From Emiliania huxleyi CCMP1516 (lineage: Eukaryota > Haptophyta > Isochrysidales > Noelaerhabdaceae): 64,000 bases of DNA. The DNA lies in contig NW_005202428.1 in NCBI RefSeq assembly GCF_000372725.1, positions 1,948,109 to 2,012,108 of the forward strand, given 5' to 3'. Below are positions 55,801 to 64,000 of the stretch, one piece after another. The position numbers were made by a program, and so were the translations under genes. The stretch's first letter is position 1. Each line of letters opens with the position of its first letter. Under the pieces are notes generated by a model. That model ran no database searches. It was not told the origin of the DNA and worked only from the letters and a program-made list of their open reading frames with translations.

Positions 55801-56451
55801 AACGATCGCTCGTGCCTGCAGGCTCAGCGCGACACAGCGGTGCACATCTTTCTCCGCCAGCCGGCGCAACCAGGCGAGGCGGCCGTGTACGAGGGCATCG
55901 GCTTCTACGTCGCGCGCGACGAGGACGAGTCGCTCGACCTGAGCGACGTGCTCTGCGAGTCTGGATTCCGCAAGCAGGAGGAGGTGCACGCGACTATTCA
56001 GCTTGTGGCGGGTAAGCGGTACCTGCTTGTGCCCATGACGTACCGCAAGGGCGTGCACGCGACCTTCGAGATCGAGATTTCCTCAGACCAGCCCCTTGCC
56101 TTTGCGAAGCTGTCCGAGCAGGAGGCGCACGCCCGCCGGAGCGAGCAGCTCGAGGACGAGGCGGTGCGCACCATCATCCAGAGCTGGGCTCGCACCAAGA
56201 TCCGGCGCGAGCTGCGCAAGGGCCCCGCGGGGCGCGAGGAGGCGCGTCGGCTGATGGACGACTTCTTCCGTATGCCGTCCCGCCACACGGACGAGGGCTA
56301 CCTCGATATCAACCTCGCGCTGAACGCGCTCGAGTCGGCTTTCATCCAGCTGACGGGCAAGGGGGACGCCAAGGGCTCCTTCTTCCCGCGGATGCGCGAG
56401 CGCTTGCGGGATCGCAACCACAAGGTTGCCGATTACGACGTGTGCCTCTGA
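52819..56451 (+). CDS. Calpain-type cysteine protease with three C2-like domains
   Basis: Model: join(52819..52989, 53059..53484, 53561..53785, 53883..54137, 54280..54717, 54860..55237, 55310..55702, 55822..56451), 971 residues, all phases consistent. The CysPc core has the Cys motif [17 protein letters not shown], the KLHGSYEAL segment, and the His/Asn pair in NHAYTLLEA and LRNPWG, so the triad is complete. It is followed by calpain III/C2-like domains, each marked by GGSRN-type or GGCFNFPSW...NPQYEL motifs, and a C-terminal helical region with an IQ-like [15 protein letters not shown]. There is no penta-EF-hand. Calpains make limited Ca2+-dependent cuts in cytosolic targets. Introns are GT or GC; four begin with near-copies of the downstream exon start. 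Confidence 0.92.
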
Positions 56452-56746
56452 GTCTGACTCTGAGTCTGACGGGACCGCACACCGCGTGGCGTGGTTCCTG
56501 CATATGTACGTTATGCGCGATGCAGAAACATAGACGTTTAGGAGCTGCGATACACGCGATAGGTAAGAGAGAGAACAGACACACGTGTGAGGCGCGCACA
56601 GCACAGGCGCTCCGTGTAGCGGGGTACACACCGTCACCGACTCACACACACATGCATCGACATGATCGGTAATCTGCGGGGGCGCACATGAAGGATTCAA
56701 GGCAATCGACAGATAATCTACGCACGTACTCGAGCACACTACGATC

Positions 56747-59700
56747 TCAGCAGACCACGAGCGCGTCGCGCATCCAGATGAACGCCCCAGGATTGTGGTC
56801 GAGTAGCTCAAACAAGTCGGCGCTTGCTATGCGGAAGATGGTGCCCGCGGTCACCGCGGTCAGCGTCATCTCGTGCGGCAGCCGCTGCTCCAGCGCATAG
56901 ACATTGACGAGGAGTGCGCCCGCCCGGAACGGCTCGAGGTCCTCATCCGAGACGCCACTCGCGTCGGGGAGCTCCCGGAAGGCAAGCTCTGCGTCGCCGA
57001 CTAGCACCGAGTCGCAGACCTCCTTGCCCTTCTTCCAGACGACGTCGCCGCACCGCACCGTCTCCTCACGCATCACCGACTGGAGCTGCGTCACCTGGGA
57101 CATCGAGAAGCTGGCAAAGACCGAATTGGCGCCGATGGCCGCCCAGGACGGGGCGTGGTCCAAGAGCCTGTGGGGTGGCAGGGGCGAATCGGGCGTGTTC
57201 ACCTTGTGAGGACGAGGGGGCCTGGGCGAGGGGGTTGCTGGGGTTGCAGGGGTTGCTAGGAGCCCGGGAGCCGAGCGGACGGCGAGCCGAGCGGAAGGGT
57301 GCGGGCGTCGGCTCACTGCGCGCGCTGCTGGATGCGATGCAGTAGCTGCGGCCGGCGCCGCAAGAGGTACTGCACATCGCCGCGCTCGATCTCGAGCATC
57401 TCGACGTCGGTCATCGCGGTGGCGGTGGCGCGGTGGCGCCCATCGGTAAGCATCACTTCGCCCTCCCCAAAGTAGTCACAATACCCGAGGGTCCGCGTCG
57501 CGCCGCTGATGCCTGCGTACTGCACGGCGCCGGAGCGCACGATGCGCAGCAGTGCGGGGCCGGCCTCGCCCGCGCGGCAGATGATTGCACCGGCAGTGTA
57601 CGAGCGTGGGACAATGCAGGCGAGGACGTCGCACGCCGAAGCGACGTCGAAGGATCGGAAGAGGTCGGTCGCCTAACGGATTAGAGTCGGGGCTCCGAGG
57701 GGGCTCCGGGACGGCTCCGGAGCAGCGTCTTGGCTCGGCCGGTCACCTGCAGGATCTGCAGGATCTGCTTGGCCTCGGCGTGGCGTGGCGGCTCGGCGTC
57801 GATGCAGATGGTGTGCTCGAGGCCGGGCCGCACCTTTGCAAAGCCGCTCCCGGCCGCTCGCTCGTCCGACATGTGGATCAGCCGCACGTTTCTCCGAATG
57901 CTCTCGGGCAGCGCCGCCAGCGCCGAGATGGGCGTGTGTGTCGGCGGCACCCCCGCCTCGTGCAGCAGCAGGTCAGCTGGCTGGACGGAGCAGTCGGAGC
58001 AGAGCGAGGCCTTTCGCTCCGCCGAGAGGATCCCGCGCTCCTCCAGCTGGTCGAGCACCTGCGGTGCCACGGACGTGTCGTGGGCGCGTCGTGGCCGCGT
58101 CTTGGACGTGTCTGGGACGTGTCCCCGCCGCCGGCCGCACGCCTCCGGGTTGAAGCACGTGTCGGCCGAGTAGACGATCGAGCGGCCAGCGAGCTCGGCG
58201 CGAAATCCTACGAGCATGTCGGGGACGTGTCGCGGGGCCGTGTCGTGGACGCGCTTTCGCGGGGCGCGGCGGAGAAGGTGCCGATGCACGGCAGGATGTG
58301 CAGCGAGTAGAAGAACTTGATGGAGCCGCCCTGGAAGTGGACTGGTTCGCCGATCTTGACCGAGTGGAAGGAGAAGAGGCGCTGCAAAAAGTCGGGGCTC
58401 ATCCCGGAGACGAGCGCATACCTGCGGCGCGGGAGGGTGGTCGGGTCGGCGTGCGGACCAGAGTCGGGCAGAGGCCCGGGGTGGCCCGATCGTGCGCAAG
58501 TGATCTCTGAACTACGACGATCATTATTATTAGATGGGGGCGTACTTGCGCACGAACGCGGCCATGATCGTGCGCGTGGTGAGCACGGTCACGCGCTGCT
58601 CGATCAGGATCTTTTGGAAGGTGCCCGCGTCGTGGTCCGAATGCGTGTGCGTGAGGATGACGTGGGTGATGCGGCGAGACGAGATGCCATTGAGCCGCAG
58701 AAAGTGCGCCGAGTGCGCCGGTGGGTCGACCAATACCCCACGGCCGCGCATCCAGAGGATGAAGCCCGCTGTCGCCTCGCTCTTTGCGAAGCCATCAGCC
58801 GCGCCCAAGACGGTGATGCCGAACTCGGGCGCCTCGAACGCGGGCGGCCCGACTGAGACGGTCGGCATCAGCACGTAGGGCGGGTCGGGCATCGCAGACG
58901 CGAGCCAGTCGGGCACCGAGGCGACGACCTCCCCGTCGGCGAGCACGTCGTACCAATCGCCTCTGTCCACGATGGCGACCCACCCCTTGGTCTCCTCGAA
59001 CTTGAACGCCGCGGCGAGCGCCTCTGGCTCGAGGCCGCACGCAATCTTGTGGCGCAATGGGATCACCTGCAGCGGCAGTCCAGCCCCGCTGACGGCTGGG
59101 GCAGGCTGAGGCGGGCGAGTGTGCCACGCGCAGGTCTGGTCACCTTGTCGCCCTCCTCGGGCCTCTCCTGGAAGGGCTCGAGGGCAAACAGCGTCTCCAC
59201 CGCGATGCGGCGGCCGTTGCGCGGCTCCTTGAAGAAGCAGATCTCCTTGTGCAGGTCCGGCCTCGCAGCGTAGATGGCCGGGTCGCAGAAGGGCGAGTAC
59301 TCCTCGTCCTGGAAGTACTGGTCCGGTGCCGGCCCCTCGAGCGTCTCGTGCATCACCTGGCGGATCTCCTCGAGCGCCTCGGCAGAGCCGACGACCGTGG
59401 TCTGCGAGCCCTTGAGGAAGAAGTTGTAAAAGCCCGGGAACTCGAAGTCGGCCATGTTTGTGCCGAAGCGCAGGTTGAAGCGCTCCTTGCCAACCACAAA
59501 GATGCGAGGCACCTGGGGGCCACCGGGCGATTGGCTTTCGCGCGCGCTGTTCGAAGAGGGGACATGAGGTGTCGGGGAGATGACGGCGGCGGCTACTGGC
59601 GAGATCACCTCCGCCCCCAGCTGCATCGCGTCCTTGATCGTCTCGGGCGGCGCGCCGAACTGTATCGGCCCGTGACGCGTCTCGCAGACCGCGCCGCCCC

Positions 59701-60583
59701 GCGGCAGCAGTCGGATCGCGCTCCTGGTCCGCGCGCTGCGCAGCGGCCCGTCGTACAGCGCCGCCTCCTCCGCCGGGCCTCGCGAGCTGTATTGCGCGCG
59801 CTTGCGGCCGCGTCGCAGCATCGCGAGCAGGTCCTGCTGCACGGGCGCGGCGGCGTTGGCGGAAGTGCGCGACGGCACAGCCGTCGAGAGGCGAGGCCCA
59901 AACGACATCCAGCCGCTCGACACCGCAGCGACGTTGCGGAGGGGCGCCATCCGCCGCAGCCCACCCGACAGGCCAGAGAGGCCGCCCGCGCTCGCTGACC
60001 TCTCCTTGCCCAGCCGCTCGAAGAGGCTCCCGCTGCCGCTGCCCCACGCCTTGCCGCGCCTGTCCACGGGGCTGCGCTCCTCCGCGCGCGCCGGCTGCGA
60101 GAAGAAGGAGCGCCGCTCGCCGTTTGACGACCGGTTTGAAGCCGCCTCCTCCTCCCCTCGCGGCGAGGATGTCGTCGAGCCGCCGAGCTCCAAGTTGTGC
60201 TGTCGGTCCAGCCGCTGGCGAATGGAGGCCGCCTCCTCCTGAAGCTTCTCCAGCTTTTCGATCAGCGCCGCCTTGTCCGCAGCCGCACCGCTGGTTCGCG
60301 CCTCCCGTGCCTTTTCTGCGGTGCTGCTGCTGCGTGCCTCGCCTTTGGGTGGTGGGGTGGAGGCGATGCCCTTGGAAGGCAAGGGCGCGACAGTCGACGT
60401 TTCAAGAGACGCCTCTCTGGAGGATACATGGGGCGGCGCTGTCCGCGTCTTGCCTTTGCGCGATGTGAACCGCATTGGGCGGATGGAGGAAAGGAGCGAG
60501 CCCACCCAGCTGAAGGCGCCTCGACGAAGTTTTTCTTTTTTCGGGGAGAGGCACACTGCGCGAGGGGTCGCCAACGGGTACAT
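56747..60583 (-). CDS. Metallo-beta-lactamase plus cyclic-nucleotide-binding protein
   Basis: Model: complement(56747..57167, 57326..57672, 57747..58058, 58143..58207, 58282..58421, 58546..59066, 59144..60583), 1,081 residues, phases consistent. The N-terminal ~300 residues are disordered, with a coiled coil (ALIEKLEKLQEEAASIRQRL). A middle globular region follows (FGTNMADFEFPGFYNFFLKG). Residues ~560-800 form an MBL fold: VILTHTHSDHDAG metal motif, YSADTCFNPE, LLHEAG and HMSD. The C-terminus carries a cyclic-nucleotide-binding domain (GYCDYFGEGEVMLTDGRHRATA; the usual RT/RA pocket is RHRATA) and a second, partial one. Substrate is unknown; cAMP/cGMP-regulated hydrolysis is inferred. The last two exons may also extend beyond a typical CNB. 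Confidence 0.85.
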
Positions 60584-60619
60584 CGTGTCTGTGGAGAAGT
60601 TTGCCTTACTGGGCTAGTT

Positions 60620-61605
60620 CAGCAGAATCCCCAGCTGGTCAATCCCCGCCCTCACCACAGCCCACTCCGTTATATATAGCTCGTCATCCTTGATTGAGCA
60701 CTTGAGCACTGGATAGGGTCGATTCCGCATCGTACGGGGCCCCTCGATTGTCTCGCCCTCCCTCACTGGTGTGCTCATTGGGGGGGGGTCATGACAAACA
60801 CGGCACAGCCGATCGAGGTGCGTCAGCATCACACCCTCCGAGCCTCCGTGGCTGCGTCCTGCGGCTCCCCACCGCCGCGCATGGAGGCGCCGCGCATCTC
60901 GCCCATCCGCCCCCTTCCGCCCTGGCCGCCTCCGTCACCGCCGCCGGAAGCCGCCGCCCTTGACACCAGTCCACCCTCGCCGCCGCCAACCCTCGCCCGG
61001 CCACCGCTCTCGCCCCCACCACCATCGCACAGCCGCCCTCCCCACCGCCACCCTTGCCGTCGCCCTCGCCTCCGCCGCCCTCCTACCCCTACCCCTCGCC
61101 CCTCGCCGCCGCCCTCGCCGCCGCCCTCGCCGCCGCCCTCGCCGCCCCCTCTGGCCCTGCCCGCCGCCCTCGCCTCCGCCGCCGTCAGGCATGCCGCCAC
61201 TCTCGCCCTCGCCTCCAGCCACACCGCCACCGCCACCGCCACCGCCACCGCCACCGCCACCCCCCTTCCCCACCGCTTTGTTCCGCCGTGTTGTCTTTGA
61301 GGCCGTAAGCTCGCTTGGTTTGCGGCCACGTCAACACCGAGCCAGTAGTGTAGTCTGATGTCTGAGAGAGATTTTTAGCAATACCAAACAACTCTAACTT
61401 TGATGTCTGTGCCCGTGCTAGAATTCTTTCCGTGCCAGTCGCGTGCCCAGTGCCGTGCGAGGGAGCGGTGCGGAAGCAGAATTCTTTCTACTCTCGTGAG
61501 CTGTGAACAGACGCATTTGCCTTCGGGGGCAAGTACCCAAATCCCTTTGTTTGGGCGTGCTTTCAGAACATAAAAATTCTTTTCCAGCTCGCGTAAATCG
61601 ACACG
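60620..61605. repeat. Repeats and CCG low-complexity spacer
   Basis: 60,700-60,850 is the inverted partner of 9,730-9,870. 60,880-61,290 is a (ccgccctcg)n/(caccgc)n pyrimidine-rich tract giving Pro-rich shadow frames. 61,363-61,400 is a fragment of the R1 3' end (agatttttagcaataccaaa). 61,424-61,490 contains the short dispersed motif gccagtcgcgtgcccagtg. Confidence 0.55.
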
Positions 61606-64000
61606 ATGAACGAGTGGGCGGTCTCGTCGGAGAGTTCGGTCCGCGCGGCGCGCGCCGCGGCACGCGCGGCCGGCTGGCGGCCGTATGTTCTCGACGGCAA
61701 GGGCGAGGGCAAGGGCGACGAGCAGGTGGAGGCGGAGCTGATTGCCAGGTTCTACGACGAAGGAGGTGAGGCGGCCGCTGAGGGGTCAGCGAGCGGCGCC
61801 GCCAAGCCCTGGGCAGAGGGCGAGGAGGACGAGATGTGGCGAGCGATTCCGCAGGCGAAGCTGCCGTGCGGCTGGTTGCAGCTGCGGCAGCCAAACGGTG
61901 AGCCCGCTTGGGTGCACCTCGCCTCTGCGGTGTACTCGCTCTCGCGCCCCGTCTCCATCCCGGAGGAGGCCTCCCTCGACTCCACCGTCCCTCTCCCGCC
62001 GTTCTACGAGGCGGCGCTGCGGCAGGTGCGAGGCGACGGCCCTGCGGCCGCCGCTGGAGAGGGCGCAGTTGGCGGCGGCGGCGACGGCAAGACGGGTGGC
62101 GGAAATGGCGGCGGCGGTGGCGGCGGCGCGGCCTCGAGCGTCTCGCAGCCACGCGCGTTCGCCCACAGGGTGCCTTCGTCGCTTCAGTGGCTGGTCTCTC
62201 AGCCAAGCAGCCGCCAGGAGCAAGACAGAGAGAGAAGAGGCGAAACACAGTCTAGCCAGCGACTGGACACCGGCGCGGTGTGGGCGGAGGCAGGGGCGGA
62301 GAGACGGCCGCACTGGAGCGACACACAGAGACACAAAACAAGTTGCTCGGCTAGCGGAAGCCACACCTCCACCCCGAGCATACTCGCGTCTCGCGTGGCA
62401 GGAGCACCAACAGTGGTCGGGCCAGCGCGGCGACGGCGAGGCGGCGGGCGGGAGCGCCAGGCGACAGAGCGACGGCGCCGACGCGTGGGTGATCGACGGC
62501 AAGCCGCCCGTCTCGCTGCTCACCGAGTGGGTCGCCAAGGCGTGAGCTCCGCTGTGGAGGTTGTGACCTCGGCTGATCTCGGCTGATCTCGGCTGATCTC
62601 GCCTGATCTCGCAGGCGATGAGCTCGGCCGTGGAGATTGTGACGACGACGGAGGAAGACGCGGTCAATCCGTTCCTCACGACCGTCCTCGTCGAGGGGAT
62701 CGTCGTCGCGCGCGGCGCGTCGAACAACAAAAAGTCGTCCCGGCAGGTGGCCGCGCGACAGGTGCGCATTCGGGTTCGGAGTCCGTTGCTTTAGCTCCGC
62801 AAGGCAAGGGCACACCCCTCCCTCCTCCTCTCGCGAGGGTCGAGGGAGGTCTGCTTGCTCCCAGGCGCTCGCGGTCCTCTGCCCGCTGATCGAGCAGCCG
62901 ACGGAGCTGGGCAAGGGGATGGACGGACTGGTGTGGCGGGCCGGCCACGCCGTCGCGGGGCTGCGGCGAGGCGCCCCTCACGCCCTCTGCGTGCTGCGAG
63001 CAGGTTGGCGGGCGGCAGGCCATGGTGGAGCGAGCACACGGCAGCTTTGCGCACATCGAGACGCTCGAGGCGGAGGCGCGCGGCCCCAGATGCGGAGCAT
63101 CTCCATATCTCCCCCAGTATCTCCCTCTTCCGTGAGCCGAGCGGCGCCGAGAGCGCCGTGAACCGAGCGGCACTCGCTATATTCGTAGCTTGTGTATTCG
63201 CGCGGCGCTCTGAAGACACTGCACGATGCCTCATCCCCGCCGCGACCTCGGTGTGTCCTCAGCGTAGGCGCTCAATCTCCCCCTCTCGGACGACTCGATC
63301 CTGGACGCGCAGGCTCTCTGGTAGGCAGGGCGAGAGAGGCCGGCAGGGGCGAGAGAGGCCGGCAGGGGTAGAAGGGAGAGGAGACGCACGAGCGACGCGG
63401 CAGGAGAAGGCCGCGCCCGTGCTTGCTTGCGCAGCTCCAGCGTGGCCTCCTCCTCTCCTGCGCAGGTCGGGAAGACGCCCGTGATGGTGCTGCAGGAGCA
63501 CTGCCACAAGCACGTTGGCAAGCTGCCCGTCTATTCGGCGGCGCAGGCGGGGGAGGGCGAGGGAGGCAACTTGCTGCATCGCATCACCGTCCAGAGCGGT
63601 TCGCGGCTAGCTTCAGCTAGATCTCTGGCCAGATCTCGGCTAGATCTCCGCTAGATCTCGGCTAAGCCTCGGTAGGCTCGCGGCTCGCCTCGGGCGTGAG
63701 CGGCACCAAGAAGCGCGCTAAGCAGGCGAGATCAGCCGAGATCAGCCGAGATCAGCCGAGATCAGCCGAGATCAGCCGAGATCAGCCGAGATCAGCCGAG
63801 GGCGTGAGCTGCGCCAAGCAGGCGGCGCCCCCCCGGCAGGCGGCGGCGGCGCCACAGCCCAGTACAGCCCAGAGCAGGCACCCTCAGCCCGAGTCACTCC
63901 CTGCAGGCGGCGGCGCTCGATATGCTGCGGCAGCTCTACCCGCACGTCGAGCGGTGGGGCGAGCTTGTCGCGTCGACCAACTCGCGGCAGCGGGAGGAGA
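61606..64000 (+). CDS. DGCR8/Pasha-like double-stranded RNA-binding protein (partial)
   Basis: Model: join(61606..62217, 62402..62539, 62615..62761, 62865..62930, 63004..63069, 63268..63312, 63466..63598, 63676..63725, 63907..>64000), all phases consistent. Residues ~86-135 resemble the WW-type dimerisation/Rhed segment of DGCR8 (LPCGWLQL...GEPAWVHL....YSLSRP, then VPLPPFYEA). The DGCR8 haem-ligand motif IPCLHY is not conserved. dsRBD1 (~235-310) has GKPPVSLLTEWV, NPFLTTVLVEG and ASNNKKSSRQVAARQAL. A linker with SFAHIETLE and DDSILDAQ matches the DGCR8 inter-dsRBD linker. dsRBD2 (from ~359) has GKTPVMVLQEHC and SGTKKRAKQAAALDML. YPHVERWGELV corresponds to DGCR8 HPHVKNWGSLL. In animals DGCR8 pairs with Drosha to crop pri-miRNAs. 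The first intron needs a GA donor or a slightly different junction. The 3' end is outside the window. Confidence 0.75.

Noticed and set aside
57585-58310. Plus-strand frames over the MBL-CNB gene
   Set aside because: No motifs; the minus-strand exons there encode conserved MBL and CNB elements with matching splice phases.
63720-63800. Regular repeats that could suggest a CRISPR array
   Set aside because: Ten-base tandem units without spacers, inside an intron of a eukaryotic gene.

Overview
The window is nuclear DNA from a GC-rich, intron-rich unicellular eukaryote. It carries about 20 supported genes on both strands (roughly one per 3-4 kb), at least six families of dispersed repeats, and many short introns. 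A high-GC microalga fits best. I favour a haptophyte of the Emiliania/Prymnesium kind because of GC content, gene density and the abundance of GC-AG introns. A pelagophyte is possible. A dinoflagellate shares the GC/GA donor habit but normally has much sparser genes. The FOP/CEP43-like protein suggests a cell with basal bodies. All gene structures were built by hand from frame, splice phase and family similarity; no transcript or database evidence was used.

Layout. 0-4.7 kb: remains of a LINE-like retroelement (truncated RT ORF, tandem 3' tails) and a long dispersed repeat. 4.9-8.8 kb: a small membrane protein preceded by a partial copy of its own 5' end, a polytopic membrane protein (-) and an RS-domain protein (-). 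8.8-10.2 kb: repeats. 10.3-15.1 kb: CDC27/APC3 (+) in nine exons and UFM1 (-). 15-18.1 kb: repeats and minisatellites. 18.1-22.4 kb: a TauD/TfdA-type dioxygenase (+) and an EXS-domain membrane protein (-). 22.4-25.8 kb: a transposon nest with three separate inverted-repeat elements, one inside another. 26.1-33.7 kb: a secreted PAN-like plus pentapeptide-repeat protein, WDR74/Nsa1 (-) and a degenerate protein kinase. 34.1-36.7 kb: a small membrane protein (-), a fatty-acid-hydroxylase/sterol-desaturase protein (-) and a CS-domain protein (-). 36.9-41 kb: repeats around an EF-hand protein. 41.1-49.1 kb: a FOP/CEP43-like protein, an orphan 485-aa ORF, a mobile-element ORF (-), a TIR element and a SAP + EF-hand protein. 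49.4-51.2 kb: an ASPIC/FG-GAP pseudogene and repeats. 51.3-60.6 kb: cyclophilin, a calpain and a metallo-beta-lactamase + cyclic-nucleotide-binding protein (-). 61.6-64.0 kb: a gene with the domain order of DGCR8/Pasha (WW-like Rhed segment, dsRBD, linker, dsRBD), running off the window.

Two observations stand out. First, the DGCR8-like gene: the Drosha-DGCR8 Microprocessor is regarded as essentially holozoan, so a DGCR8-type protein in an apparent alga would be important if confirmed. Second, intron structure. In my models about 33 of 59 introns have GC donors, 24 GT and 2 apparently GA. Nearly all acceptors are AG followed by G. In more than a dozen introns the intron's first 6-35 nt are a near-copy of the start of the downstream exon, as expected if introns arose by tandem duplication or by insertions that duplicated their target. 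Many introns are filled with private short tandem repeats.

The genes are mostly unrelated housekeeping functions (cell cycle, ribosome biogenesis, UFMylation, proteolysis, cyclic-nucleotide signalling, RNA processing). No operon-like grouping is expected or seen.
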